DNA of 64,000 nucleotides. Source: Bacillota bacterium. Its GTDB lineage: Bacteria > Bacillota > Clostridia > Oscillospirales > Ruminococcaceae. The position numbers were made by a program, and so were the translations under genes. Positions 9,501 through 17,973 of this stretch are shown here, piece by piece (within the stretch, counting starts at the first letter, position 1; each line of letters begins with the position of its first letter). Below the pieces are notes generated by a model. It was not told the DNA's origin and ran no database searches. It saw only the letters and a program-made list of their open reading frames with translations. Where the stretch lies: NCBI GenBank assembly GCA_023457355.1, contig JAEWLW010000054.1:77747-141746 (forward strand), written 5' to 3'.

Positions 9501-10892
9501 GGTCTGCTGGGGGTCTACAAAGATATCAAACTCGCCGATGATCTCGCCGTTCTTAATCTTGATGGCGCCAATTTCAATAATCCGCTCATTGGCGGCGGAA
9601 AGGCCGGTCGTCTCAAGGTCGAAGACGATCATCTCGCCGTCGATGGGCTGGTCGCCCGCCCCTGTGACAGCGGGAATCTGGTCGTTGACGAGATACCCTT
9701 CGACGCCGTATAGAATTTTGATGGGCTTGCCCGACTTGGTCATCTTCTGGGCCGCTGCTGCGGCGTCAGGGTACGCCTGCACCACGCCGTGGTCGGTGAT
9801 GGCAATGGCCGGGTGCCCAAAGTTTGCGGCGGCAGTGACGAGGTCGGTAGCCGAAACAAGGCCGTCCATCGCCGACATTTTGGTATGGGCGTGCAGCTCC
9901 ACGCGCTTTTCTTCGCAGGTATCCTGCCGCGTAATTTTTTTCACCCTGCCAATATGGTACGCCCGGATGTTCACTTCACGGTCGTATTTATCAAACGAGG
10001 CGTCGCCCTGCACCACAATGGTATCCCCCACTCTGATGCGTTCCAATGGGGCAACCTCCTGCATATCCATCAGCATTTTAATCATGTTTGAACCGGCATA
10101 ATCGGTGATAAAGATGCTGAATATGCGGCGCGAACCGTCGCGGGTATCGCGCGTTTCTATTTTGAAGACGTCGCCCCAGACAGCGACGCGGCCGCTGCTT
10201 TCGTTGACTTCGTTGAGCGGCGTCAGTGCGCCCTTAATCGGCTTGCCGTAAATAAGCTCCATCGAGTCCTCAACAAACGGCAAATTCTTTGTCTGAAACG
10301 AAAGCTTATGCAGCTGCGGCCCCTGCGGTTTTGACACCTTCGCCAATTTGATCTCCTGCTCAATCTGCATCAACACGGGGTTGGAATCGGTCAGTTCCAC
10401 CTCACCGGCCAGCTGAATATCACATTCCAGCCTGAACTGATCAAAAACCAGCGCCTGAAGCTTATCCACAAAGCCCATTTCCTCCAGCTGACGCCCGCCG
10501 CCATTTTTAAGCGCGATTCTGAACAGCTTATCCTGCAGGCGAAACGAAGCGGCACTGCCTTCTAAAAATCCGTTAACCGGTACCCCTTCGCGCCGCAACT
10601 CATTAAGCAGGACATCAAAGTAGTCCTCCGTTGGCAAGAGCCCATGATAACGCGGTAAAAGGCGCGCCTGCGAAAGCGAAAGGCGGCTTTCCAGGCTGCG
10701 CTCTAAAAAGCGAAGCTCGTCCCACAGCAAAAGCCTTGCGCAAACCACCGCGATGGAAAGGGTTCTGGTTTTGGTGCTGATATGTATTTCTTCAACCTCT
10801 TTGAGGACTTGTGCAAGCTGCTGCTGCATGGTCAGGCCGCCGAACAGCGCGACAAATTCCTCAAAGCTCTGTTTCTTCATCCGATTTGGCAT
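6576..10892 (-). CDS. polC: DNA polymerase III alpha subunit, Gram-positive PolC type
   Basis: PolC is the replicative polymerase of low-GC Gram-positives, with its own 3'-5' proofreading exonuclease. The 1438-residue protein shows an N-terminal region and OB fold, the PHP domain (VELHAHTKMSAMDG from about 330), an inserted DEDDh exonuclease (IVFDLETTGLS near 420, LIAHNARFD, HRACDDARA), the zinc-binding cysteines (CPKCQYSE and CPKCGADC) and the polymerase core with PDIDLNFSGE. Length and order are typical of PolC and unlike DnaE. The ATG at 10892 has GAGGAG about 7 nt upstream and overlaps the end of ispG by 32 nt, so the two are likely cotranscribed. Confidence 0.98.
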   Translation of the reverse strand: MPNRMKKQSFEEFVALFGGLTMQQQLAQVLKEVEEIHISTKTRTLSIAVVCARLLLWDELRFLERSLESRLSLSQARLLPRYHGLLPTEDYFDVLLNELRREGVPVNGFLEGSAASFRLQDKLFRIALKNGGGRQLEEMGFVDKLQALVFDQFRLECDIQLAGEVELTDSNPVLMQIEQEIKLAKVSKPQGPQLHKLSFQTKNLPFVEDSMELIYGKPIKGALTPLNEVNESSGRVAVWGDVFKIETRDTRDGSRRIFSIFITDYAGSNMIKMLMDMQEVAPLERIRVGDTIVVQGDASFDKYDREVNIRAYHIGRVKKITRQDTCEEKRVELHAHTKMSAMDGLVSATDLVTAAANFGHPAIAITDHGVVQAYPDAAAAAQKMTKSGKPIKILYGVEGYLVNDQIPAVTGAGDQPIDGEMIVFDLETTGLSAANERIIEIGAIKIKNGEIIGEFDIFVDPQQTLSPEIVKLTHITDEMLAGAPDEAQALAQFYEFCGGDNAVLIAHNARFDTSFLKVAARRCGKPYNFTAVDTLILARAVYSELKSFKLGKLAEYLSVGEFQAHRACDDARALAQIFFKMVEKIKSNGAPETVRDLNTALESVDFKKVPSYHIIIFAENLTGLKNLYRLISESHVNNFYKTPRILKSNIIKWREGLILGSACEAGELFRAMLEGSQFSELCEIAKFYDFLEIQPIGNNEFLLRNGRCKSENELRDFNRTIVRVGEHLGLPVCATGDVHFLNPADAAFRAVLMAGQGFSDADNQAPLYLKTTDEMLEEFSYFGKQKAFELVVKNPAMIADRIETIKPIPDGTFPPSIEGSDEELERLCWERARRVYGDPVPELVATRLQKELDSIIKNGFSVMYITAQKLVAKSESLGYLVGSRGSVGSSFAATMSGISEVNPLPPHYACPKCQYSEFITDGSVGSGYDLPPRTCPKCGADCVRDGHDIPFETFLGFNGDKQPDIDLNFSGECQSSIHKYTEELFGASQVYKAGTISTIAEKTAYGYVKKYLSERNRIVHKAEEERLAIGCTDVKRTTGQHPGGMVVIPRGMDVTDFTPVQYPADKSDSGMMTTHFDFHSLHDTILKLDELGHDVPTMYKHLEDMTGVKIGDVPNGDPEVISLFTSPAALGVTEEQIDCNTGSLALPEMGTNFVRQMLIEAQPKNFSDLLQISGLSHGTDVWLGNAQELIHNGTCTISQVIGTRDSIMVYLMHRGLDPGLAFKIMEITRKGKAAANLTPDMVKTMKAHDVPDWYIESCFKIKYMFPKAHAAAYVTSAVKLGWYKIHCPLEFYATYFTVRPEDFDAELALMGKGAIRNKIESLRSMGLERSAKDDNLMYVLSIVYEMLARGYSFLPVDLQHSAADRFTVEGKSLRLPFGALKGVGGTAAQGLYEAAQKGPFLSIDEFAEHAGVSKTVIESLKNLGAFGDLPETNQISLF

Positions 10893-11940
10893 GGGTCATC
10901 TCCTCTATCCTTTTAAGCAGCGCGGGCAACAGTTCCTCTTCGGACACCTTTTCGACAACTTGGCCCTTGACAAAGATCACGCCGCAACCGTCACCCCCCG
11001 CAACGCCGATATCGGCCTCTCGGGCCTCGCCCGGCCCGTTGACAACGCAGCCCATCACGGCGACTTTTAAATCGCAGGGGCAGTTTTGCAGGGCGTCCTC
11101 AACCCGGTGTGCCAGCGAGACAAGATCGATCCGGGTGCGCCCGCAGGTCGGGCAGGATACAAGCTGCACCCCGCTGCCCTTGCGCCCCAGCGCTTTTAGG
11201 ATATCCCTGGCGGCGGCAATTTCCTGCACGGGGTCGGCCGTCAGCGAAACGCGGATGGTATCCCCGATGCCGTCCAAAAGCAGCGCGCCGATACCGATGG
11301 CGGATTTGAGCATCCCAATGCGTTCGGTGCCCGCCTCGGTCACACCCAGATGCAGCGGATAATCAAACCGCTGGGCCGCAAGGCGGTAGGCTTCAACCAT
11401 CGTTTTTAAATCTGAGCTTTTCAGCGACAGAACATTATTATAAAAATCGGCCTGCTCCAGCATCGCCAGATGGTTGGTGGCGCTCTCGACCATCGCCTGT
11501 GCCGTGGGGCCGCCGTACTTTGCCAGCAGCGCCTTTTCAACCGAACCGGAATTGACCCCAACGCGAATGGGGATATTGCGCGCGTTGCAGGCTTTTGCCA
11601 CCGCTTTTACGCGATCTGCTCCACCGATGTTGCCCGGGTTGATGCGGATCTTATCCACGCCCGCTTCGGCGCATTCCATCGCCAGTCGATAGTCAAAATG
11701 GATGTCGGCCACGACCGGCATCGACACCGCCTCTTTGAGCGCCGCAATCAGCCGGACAGCGTCTTTATCCGGCACCGCCGCACGGATAATCTGGCAGCCC
11801 GCCGCTTCAAGCGCTTTGGCCTGCGCAACACTGTTTTCAATATCGTAAGAGGGACAATTGAGCATCGACTGTATCGCAACCGGATATCCGCCGCCAATCG
11901 GCACCCTGCCCACCCACACGGTTTTTGTCTGTTTTCTCAT
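10861..11940 (-). CDS. ispG: (E)-4-hydroxy-3-methylbut-2-enyl-diphosphate synthase IspG
   Basis: IspG (GcpE) is the [4Fe-4S] enzyme of the MEP pathway that reductively converts MEcPP to HMBPP, upstream of IspH. The 359-residue product begins MRKQTKTVWVGRVPIGGG; the frame is open 12 codons further, but the ATG at 11940 has a GAGG site about 9 nt upstream. The cluster cysteines are in CPTCGRTR and GCVVNGPGEA near the C-terminus; VNSGSVEK is also conserved. The MEP gene dxr and membrane genes cdsA/uppS are close by, but a terminator and two small mobile elements separate ispG from rseP, so it probably has its own promoter. Confidence 0.96.
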   Translation of the reverse strand: MRKQTKTVWVGRVPIGGGYPVAIQSMLNCPSYDIENSVAQAKALEAAGCQIIRAAVPDKDAVRLIAALKEAVSMPVVADIHFDYRLAMECAEAGVDKIRINPGNIGGADRVKAVAKACNARNIPIRVGVNSGSVEKALLAKYGGPTAQAMVESATNHLAMLEQADFYNNVLSLKSSDLKTMVEAYRLAAQRFDYPLHLGVTEAGTERIGMLKSAIGIGALLLDGIGDTIRVSLTADPVQEIAAARDILKALGRKGSGVQLVSCPTCGRTRIDLVSLAHRVEDALQNCPCDLKVAVMGCVVNGPGEAREADIGVAGGDGCGVIFVKGQVVEKVSEEELLPALLKRIEEMTHAKSDEETEL

Positions 11941-11984
11941 ACGCGAAATCCTCATTTCATCTTGACGCTGATACAAATCTCCGA

Positions 11985-12145
11985 TATAGTCATATCACTT
12001 GAAAACATGTACAGTATTGGCGAGAATATTTTGCGGCTGGCAAGGCGGAGGACGCTGGTGGGCTGGCGCCCGCCAAGGCCGACAACATAGCGAGATGCAA
12101 AATAGGCCGCCAAGGCTGTCTTGCTTTTTAAGTGGTATGACTATA
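11985..12145. repeat. MITE-like intergenic element, family A, copy 1
   Basis: A 161-bp element bounded by about 20-bp terminal inverted repeats beginning TATAGTCATATCACTT on the left and, read inward from the right, TATAGTCATACCACTT. Its core contains CAAGGCGGAGGACGC, a GGTGGGC/GCCCGCC hairpin and CCGACAAC. Two related copies are at 26317 and 40164. It has no coding capacity for a transposase, as expected of a miniature inverted-repeat element. It fills the ispG leader region, so ispG may use sequence in or next to it as promoter. Confidence 0.8.
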
Positions 12146-12159
12146 ATGGGGATCCGTAT

Positions 12160-12202
12160 AAATTAAAATTGGCCGAACACCGTAACGCGATGCTCAGCCA
12201 AT
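12160..12202 (-). terminator. Terminator after rseP
   Basis: A 35-nt hairpin (ATTGGC ends, 12168-12202) is followed on the minus strand by TTTTAATTT. It would end the pyrH-to-rseP transcript before ispG. Confidence 0.6.
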
Positions 12203-12210
12203 AGCTTCTT

Positions 12211-12330
12211 TTCTCTCACTAAAAAGCAGACATCTTTGCGGCCAGTTTTCCGCTCCGCTGCGTTTTCGTCATCGGACTTGCCAAGCAAAAAAATTCTCCC
12301 CGCAGACTTTGTCTGTCTTCTAGTGGAGAA
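12211..12330. repeat. Second short TIR element (family B)
   Basis: A 120-bp segment flanked by imperfect inverted repeats: TTCTCTCACTAAAAAGCAG on the left and, read inward from the right, TTCTCCACTAGAAGACAG. It is unrelated in sequence to the family A elements. Only one copy is seen here, so calling it a mobile element is inference from the terminal repeats. Confidence 0.5.
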
Positions 12331-12344
12331 ACAGTAGAATCGTC

Positions 12345-13376
12345 CTATTGAAAAAGGCGAAAAATATCATTCCAGGTGACGTACAGCATCAACGTCAGCA
12401 GCAACCCTACGCTGATCATCATAATCCACTCCAGCACCCGCTGGTTTATTCTGTGGCCAAAGACGGCTTCAAGCACCGCAATCATGATTTTTCCGCCGTC
12501 CAGAATCGGAAACGGTACCAAATTAAAAACGCCGATATTAATCGCGATAAATGCGGCGATAAGCAGCAGATTATCAAGGCCCATTTTGCTGGCCTGCCCG
12601 ATGGCGCTGACCACCCCGACCGGTCCCGAAAGCTGGTTGACGGCATAACGCCCGGTCACCACATCTATGAGCGAGCCCCACACCTGCTTGATGATCGAAA
12701 GCCCCCAGTTAACCGGATAGGTCACATATTGCAGCGGCTCTGCCGGTACGGCGGCCACCTTAAAATCGAGGTCGATGGCCTGCACCCCTTCGCCAAGCTG
12801 TTCCATTTTAAACTGGATAGGCGGCAGCGTCAGCGTTTGGCCATCGCGCTGCACCGTCATCTCAATAAGGCCATCGCGGTCGCGCAAGAATTCATAGGTG
12901 ATATCGTTGGAGGTATGCACCCAATGCCCGTTGACCTTGGTGATTTTATCCCCGACCTGCAACTGCTGGGAACTGACGGCGCCATCGTTGAACAGCGCTA
13001 CGCGCGTGGTACCCACATAGCCGGTCATGATGGTCAGCACCACTAAAATCAGATAACCCATAATTAAATTGTTCAGAGACCCCGCCAGCAAAATGGCCAC
13101 CCGGTGCAGCAGCGGCTTATTGGAAAAAGAGCCCGGGCCGTCGGCCGGCTCATCCTCGCCTTCCATCATGACATAGCCGCCCACCGGCAGCAGGCGCAAC
13201 GAATAGAGCGTCCCGTTTTTTTCGCGTTTATAAATGGCGGGACCCATACCGATTGAAAACTCATGCACCGACACACCCGTCCACTTTGCCACGGTAAAAT
13301 GCCCTAACTCATGGAAGAAAATAATTGCGCCAAAAATCAGGATTGCTGCAACCGCCGTTGTAAGGCCACTACCCAA
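12345..13376 (-). CDS. rseP: RIP metalloprotease RseP (site-2 protease, M50)
   Basis: An intramembrane zinc metalloprotease that cleaves membrane-bound anti-sigma factors or signal-peptide remnants. The 343-residue protein has HELGH in the first membrane helix (His22, Glu23, His26), a central PDZ domain (about residues 110-190, VGDKITKVNGHWV), and the second-site motif FPILDGGK near the C-terminus, between membrane segments. No ATG is available; the start is TTG at 13376, as an in-frame stop lies just upstream. It follows dxr in the conserved isoprenoid/phospholipid gene order. Confidence 0.95.
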   Translation of the reverse strand: MGSGLTTAVAAILIFGAIIFFHELGHFTVAKWTGVSVHEFSIGMGPAIYKREKNGTLYSLRLLPVGGYVMMEGEDEPADGPGSFSNKPLLHRVAILLAGSLNNLIMGYLILVVLTIMTGYVGTTRVALFNDGAVSSQQLQVGDKITKVNGHWVHTSNDITYEFLRDRDGLIEMTVQRDGQTLTLPPIQFKMEQLGEGVQAIDLDFKVAAVPAEPLQYVTYPVNWGLSIIKQVWGSLIDVVTGRYAVNQLSGPVGVVSAIGQASKMGLDNLLLIAAFIAINIGVFNLVPFPILDGGKIMIAVLEAVFGHRINQRVLEWIMMISVGLLLTLMLYVTWNDIFRLFQ

Positions 13377-13406
13377 AACATCTCACACGCCCTTCTGTAA
13401 CTCTAG

Positions 13407-14546
13407 CTAAACGCTTTGCCGCACCAGTTCACGCGCGGCAGAATCTATTTCGTAAACCTGTTCCAAATTATATTCCTGAGCGCCACACGGCAATGACAGC
13501 GCTTTTTGAACCAATTCGCCAATTTCTAAAAAGCCGATCTTCTCCTGTAAAAACAATGCGACGGCCTCTTCGTTGGCTCCATTGACAGCGCAGGGGTACA
13601 GCCCCCCCAGCGCCGCCGCCTTTTGCGCGGCGGCCAGGCACAAAAACGTCTCGGGGTCGGCATGCTCAAAGGTAAGCGCGCCAATCTCAAACAGCGACAA
13701 CCCTTGGCTGACGCCCGGCAGGCGGTCGGGATAGGTGATCGCATATTGTATGGGCGTGCGCATATCGGCCGTGCCCAGCTGCGCTATGACGCTGCCGTCA
13801 CAGAATTCCACCGCGGAATGCAAAATACTCTGCCGATGTACATGAATATCCACCTGATTTGCCGCAACATCAAACAGATGAATGGCTTCAATCAGCTCCA
13901 GCCCCTTGTTCATCAGTGTGGCTGAATCAATTGAGATTTTCCGCCCCATCTGCCAGTTCGGGTGCTTTAACGCCTGCGCGGGCGTCACATGGCGCAGCGC
14001 ATCCCGGCTCTTCCCAAAAAACGGGCCGCCGGAAGCCGTCAATATGATCTTATTTATTCTATCACGATTTTCGCCGTTTAAGCACTGAAAAATTGCCGAA
14101 TGCTCACTATCCACCGGAATAATTGAGACATTGTTGCGTTTGGCAGTTGTCATCACCAATTCGCCCGCGGTGACAAGCGATTCTTTATTGGCGAGTGCCA
14201 GCGTGTTTTGGGCCTGCAAACAGGCCATGGTCGCGCCAAGCCCCGCAATGCCCACCACGGCATTCAGTACAAGCCCCACGGGCTGTGCGGCCAGCGCGGC
14301 CACCGCCTCCGCCCCGGCTGTCACGACGATATCGGTATCGGCCAGCGCGGTTTTTAAGGTTTTATACAGCGCAGCTTCGCCAATTGCAACACAGCGAGGG
14401 TGGAATGCCCTCGCCTGCTGCGTTAAAAGCGCTACATTTTGATGGGCCGACAGCCCATACACCTGCATGTTTAAATTTTTAGCCACATCCAGGGCCTGGG
14501 TACCGATGGAACCGGTGGACCCCAGAATGGTCAGCTGTTTAGTCAA
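13407..14546 (-). CDS. dxr: 1-deoxy-D-xylulose 5-phosphate reductoisomerase
   Basis: Dxr (IspC) makes MEP from DXP, the committed step of the MEP isoprenoid pathway. The 379-residue protein shows the NADPH motif GSTGSIGTQ at the N-terminus, ALANKESLV, the metal-binding VDSEHSAIFQ, and SIDSATLMNKGLE. The start is TTG at 14546 with GAGG about 7 nt upstream, 10 nt after the cdsA stop. Together with ispG it shows that this organism uses the MEP route. Confidence 0.97.
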   Translation of the reverse strand: MTKQLTILGSTGSIGTQALDVAKNLNMQVYGLSAHQNVALLTQQARAFHPRCVAIGEAALYKTLKTALADTDIVVTAGAEAVAALAAQPVGLVLNAVVGIAGLGATMACLQAQNTLALANKESLVTAGELVMTTAKRNNVSIIPVDSEHSAIFQCLNGENRDRINKIILTASGGPFFGKSRDALRHVTPAQALKHPNWQMGRKISIDSATLMNKGLELIEAIHLFDVAANQVDIHVHRQSILHSAVEFCDGSVIAQLGTADMRTPIQYAITYPDRLPGVSQGLSLFEIGALTFEHADPETFLCLAAAQKAAALGGLYPCAVNGANEEAVALFLQEKIGFLEIGELVQKALSLPCGAQEYNLEQVYEIDSAARELVRQSV

Positions 14547-14556
14547 ATTATACGCC

Positions 14557-15393
14557 TCATTTCACGACAATCAGGGGAACATATAAAAACAGATTGTAAA
14601 CAAAGGGCGCCACCAGCAGCACGCTGTCAAAGCGGTCGAGCACGCCGCCGTGTCCCGGCATAATATTGCCAAAATCTTTGATGCCAAACTGCCGCTTCAT
14701 CACCGAAGCGGAAAGGTCGCCGACAACGCTGATGAGCGAAATAAACGGAGAAACAAATACCAGCCGCAGATAATGAATTTCTACAGGCGTACCATAGTAA
14801 CGGCAAACCTGCGCATAAGCAAATGAAATGACAATTTGAGAAAGCAACGCGACTGCAACACCGCCGACAAGCCCTTCAACCGTTTTCTTGGGGCTGATGG
14901 TCGGCGCCAGCTTATGCCTGCCAAAGGCGATGCCAAAAAAATAAGCGCCCGTATCGCTCAACCACGCACCGCACAGGGAGACCAGCATGCCGTAAAAGCC
15001 GATCACCGTACCGAAAACATCCCGCATATACACAAAGCAGGTGGTGGCAAAAGCGATGAGCATTGTAAAAAAGAACACTAGCCCCAGCTGCTCCACCCGC
15101 AAGGTATCGTGATATTTAAGCAGCATGCAAAACAGCAGCAGGGAAAAGAAAAAACAGATGGACGCCAGAATATTGCTCAGCAATCTGGTGCTAAAAAACG
15201 GGATTGCAAAGCCAAAAACCAGCGCCACCACAGAGGTGGGCCGGCCCTTTTGACCCGCCGCTTCAACCAGTTCATAAAGCGCCATGACAATGACGACAGC
15301 GACGGCAATATTCAGCACGATGGTATCAAACAAGGCAAACACCACCGCCAAAATCATAAGCCCTGCGACCGAAGAAATGATACGCTGTTTCAT
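14557..15393 (-). CDS. cdsA: Phosphatidate cytidylyltransferase CdsA
   Basis: CdsA makes CDP-diacylglycerol from phosphatidate and CTP, the branch point of phospholipid synthesis. The 278-residue polytopic membrane protein ends with the family signature: SVMKRQFGIKDFGNIMPGHG followed by GVLDRFDS (KR, KD, HGG and DR conserved). I place the start at the ATG at 15393, which overlaps the uppS stop as TGATG; a GTG one codon earlier is equally possible. Confidence 0.96.
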   Translation of the reverse strand: MKQRIISSVAGLMILAVVFALFDTIVLNIAVAVVIVMALYELVEAAGQKGRPTSVVALVFGFAIPFFSTRLLSNILASICFFFSLLLFCMLLKYHDTLRVEQLGLVFFFTMLIAFATTCFVYMRDVFGTVIGFYGMLVSLCGAWLSDTGAYFFGIAFGRHKLAPTISPKKTVEGLVGGVAVALLSQIVISFAYAQVCRYYGTPVEIHYLRLVFVSPFISLISVVGDLSASVMKRQFGIKDFGNIMPGHGGVLDRFDSVLLVAPFVYNLFLYVPLIVVK

Positions 15394-16112
15394 CACACGC
15401 CTCCAAACCGGCGGTTGCGCCCGGCATATTCGGCAATTGCGGCATCAAGATCCTCTGGTTTAAAGTCCGGCCAAAGCACATCCATAAACACAAATTCCGA
15501 ATAGGCACACTGCCACAGCAAAAAGTTTGAGAGCCGCTGCTCCCCGCTGGGGCGAATAATTAGATCGGGGTCGGGCATATCCGCCGTATAAAGCTGCTTT
15601 TCAATGACCGCTTCATCTATGTCCTCCGGCTGCAAAGCGCCGGATTTGACCGCCTGCGCCAGTTTGCGCATGGCAGCAACAAGCTCTTGCCGGCCGCCGT
15701 AGTTAAGTGCAAAATTCACCGTCAGGCCGGTGTTTTGGGCGGTATCGTGCACGGACTTGGCAATCTGGCGCTGTAAATCGGGCTCCAGACGCGATACGTC
15801 GCCCAATACGCGAATCTGAATATTTTCACCGGCAGATTTGGCCGCCTCGTCAAAATGCTCCCGAAGCAGGCTCATAATGCCGTCAATTTCCTTTTTGGGC
15901 CGGTTCCAGTTTTCGGTTGAAAACACATAAAGCGTCAGGTAGCGCACGCCAAGATTTTGACAATGCCGGATGACCGGCCGCAGTGCTCTGGTGCCCTGAC
16001 GGTGCCCCATGCTGCGCGTAAGGCCGCGCTTTTTAGCCCAACGGCCATTGCCGTCCAAAATGATGGCAATGTGGGCGGGGACATCCGCAGCCGCGGTTTG
16101 AGTATAATCCAT
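15393..16112 (-). CDS. uppS: Undecaprenyl diphosphate synthase (isoprenyl transferase)
   Basis: A cis-prenyltransferase making the C55 lipid carrier for peptidoglycan. The 239-residue protein has the conserved IILDGNGRWAKKRG with the Mg-binding Asp, NYGGRQELV, and the C-terminal RPSGEQRLSNF/WQCAYSEF block. It is coupled to cdsA and follows frr after about 190 nt in which I see no gene. Confidence 0.97.
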   Translation of the reverse strand: MDYTQTAAADVPAHIAIILDGNGRWAKKRGLTRSMGHRQGTRALRPVIRHCQNLGVRYLTLYVFSTENWNRPKKEIDGIMSLLREHFDEAAKSAGENIQIRVLGDVSRLEPDLQRQIAKSVHDTAQNTGLTVNFALNYGGRQELVAAMRKLAQAVKSGALQPEDIDEAVIEKQLYTADMPDPDLIIRPSGEQRLSNFLLWQCAYSEFVFMDVLWPDFKPEDLDAAIAEYAGRNRRFGGV

Positions 16113-16304
16113 ATGGTCCTCCAGCTGATCAAGAGAAGTTTAAAGCCTGTATTCAGAAGTGGAAAATACCGGATTGCTAAGCCCTTTTCCCGCCCGATCA
16201 AACAAAAAGCGCGGGAAAACCAGCTGCATTCCGAGTTTTTTCAACACAGTAATGGCGGAAAAAGCGCCGTTAAAATGGTTGTTTTGCGCTGTGAATACAA
16301 AATC

Positions 16305-16853
16305 TCAGACCTCCATGATCTCCTTTTCCTTGGCAGCAGAAATCTGGTCAATTTCTTTGCAGTATTTATCGGTGACGTCCTGAATCTGCTTTTCGATATC
16401 CTTGAGCGTATCCTCCGGTATCTCTTTCTTCTGTGCCTTAAGCTTTTCGTTGGCGTCACGGCGGATGGAGCGGATCGCCACTTTAGATTCCTCACCCATC
16501 TTTGAAATCTGCTTGCTGAGCTCTTTTCTGCGCTCCTCGGTCAGCGGCGGGAACATAAGACGGATCACAGAGCCGTCGTTCTGCGGATTGATGCCGATGT
16601 CAGAAGCCATGATGGCTTTTTCAATCGCCTTTAGCACCGTGCGATCCCACGGGGTGATGGTCAGGGTACGCGCTTCGGTCACCGAAACAGAACCCACCTG
16701 ATTGATCGGGGTGGGCACGTCGTAATACATCACCGTCAGCTTGTCCAGCAAAGCGGGGTTGGCACGCCCGGCACGAATCGCGGCATAGTCCTGGCGCAGC
16801 ACCGAAATGGTTTTGGTCATTTTAGTTTCAAAGCCTTTTACAAAGTCGTTCAT
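16305..16853 (-). CDS. frr: Ribosome recycling factor
   Basis: RRF splits post-termination ribosomes together with EF-G. The 182-residue protein is full length, with the typical RAGRANPALLDKL and the C-terminal RSIRRDANEKLKAQ helix region. The start ATG at 16853 directly abuts the pyrH stop. It belongs to the pyrH-frr-uppS-cdsA-dxr-rseP series. Confidence 0.97.
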   Translation of the reverse strand: MNDFVKGFETKMTKTISVLRQDYAAIRAGRANPALLDKLTVMYYDVPTPINQVGSVSVTEARTLTITPWDRTVLKAIEKAIMASDIGINPQNDGSVIRLMFPPLTEERRKELSKQISKMGEESKVAIRSIRRDANEKLKAQKKEIPEDTLKDIEKQIQDVTDKYCKEIDQISAAKEKEIMEV

Positions 16854-17567
16854 CTAAGCTTCCTCCCTCAAAATAGTTCCTATTTCATCTCCCTGTATCG
16901 CTTTGACAATATTGCTCGGATCCTGCAGGGAAAAAATCAAAACAGGCATATGGTTGTCGCGGCAAAGCGAAGCGGCGGTGGAATCGATTACCGCCAGCTC
17001 TTTATTAAGAATCTCTGAGAAGGATATCTGATCATAGCGCCTCGCAGCGGGGTTTTTCTTTGGATCGTCGTTATAAACCCCGTCGACCATCTTGGCCATC
17101 AGAATGATGTCGGCATTAATCTCGGCCGAGCGCAACGCCGCAGCCGTATCGGTGGAGAAAAACGGGTTGCCGGTGCCGCAGCCAAAAATCACCACACGTC
17201 CCTTTTCCATATGGCGAACCGCCTTATTACGAATGTAAGGCTCTGCGATGGATTGCATGGCAATAGCAGTCTGTACGCGGGTCTCAACCCCGAGTGATTC
17301 CAGCGCGTCGGCCAGTGACAGCGAATTCATCACCGTGGCCAGCATACCGATGTGGTCGGCCCTTGTGCGCTCCATGCCGCCGCTGTCGCGGCCGCGCCAG
17401 AAGTTTCCGCCGCCGACAACAATCGCAACCTGCGCGCCAATATCCACACATTCCTTAATGCTCTTGCAGATAGAAAGTACCGTTTTATAGTCCAGACCAA
17501 AATGCGTGCCGCCCGCCAGCGCTTCTCCGCTTAGCTTTAGCAGCACCCTTTTGTATTTTAGACCCAT
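16854..17567 (-). CDS. pyrH: UMP kinase
   Basis: PyrH phosphorylates UMP to UDP; it belongs to the amino-acid-kinase fold. The 237-residue protein shows KLSGEALAG at the N-terminus, VVGGGNFWRGR, FGCGTGNPFFSTDTAAALRA-type residues and KMVDGVYNDDPKKN. I use the ATG at 17567; a TTG one codon upstream is possible. It is the first gene of its transcription unit; unusually, rpsB-tsf is not upstream but 25 kb away. Confidence 0.97.
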   Translation of the reverse strand: MGLKYKRVLLKLSGEALAGGTHFGLDYKTVLSICKSIKECVDIGAQVAIVVGGGNFWRGRDSGGMERTRADHIGMLATVMNSLSLADALESLGVETRVQTAIAMQSIAEPYIRNKAVRHMEKGRVVIFGCGTGNPFFSTDTAAALRSAEINADIILMAKMVDGVYNDDPKKNPAARRYDQISFSEILNKELAVIDSTAASLCRDNHMPVLIFSLQDPSNIVKAIQGDEIGTILREEA

Positions 17568-17595
17568 CAAATCATTCCAATCATTATTTTATTCT

Positions 17596-17601
17596 ATTGT
17601 A
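17596..17601 (-). promoter_or_regulatory. Possible extended -10 for pyrH
   Basis: TGATACAAT on the minus strand forms an extended -10 (TG-n-TACAAT) about 30 nt before pyrH. No good -35 accompanies it. Confidence 0.35.
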
Positions 17602-17639
17602 TCACGGAAACGTCAGGCACCATGATATAATTGTCCTTT

Positions 17640-17671
17640 AAAAAGCGACCGCCCTTTAGGCAAACCGTCGC
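17640..17671 (-). terminator. Weak hairpin with T-run
   Basis: A GCGAC/GTCGC stem followed on the minus strand by CTTTTT. It lies between folT and pyrH and may end readthrough from folT. The 17672-17935 stretch beside it holds no credible gene. Confidence 0.4.
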
Positions 17672-17935
17672 AAATCACGCCAAGAGGATAAATGTTTCGC
17701 ATCTATTTTACCTTAAACCGCATTCGGTGTAAAGATTTAAGACGTAAATTATTCATGTACGATTGCAATGAAATGGAAACCGCAAACGGATAGCGCGATA
17801 ACGGCGAAAGCTTTTTCGGATTTCGACACGCTTCGGCAACAGTTTTGCCAAAATGGGCACGCCTTGATCGTTCTGTATATATCTGCAATCTGTTGTACTA
17901 TATTCATGAAGATAAACGAATATCATTTTTAAAGC

Positions 17936-17965
17936 TACAGGGAACCGGAAAACCGGTTCCCTGTA
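17936..17965 (-). terminator. Perfect hairpin after folT
   Basis: A 13-bp perfect stem (TACAGGGAACCGG) with an AAAA/TTTT loop lies 9 nt beyond the folT stop. The T-run after it is weak, so termination is likely but not certain. Confidence 0.55.
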
Positions 17966-17973
17966 CGTTTGGA

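Noticed and set aside
11470..12090. 206-codon plus-strand frame opposite ispG running into MITE copy 1
   Set aside because: Antisense to ispG; the C-terminal part is only the repeat core translated.
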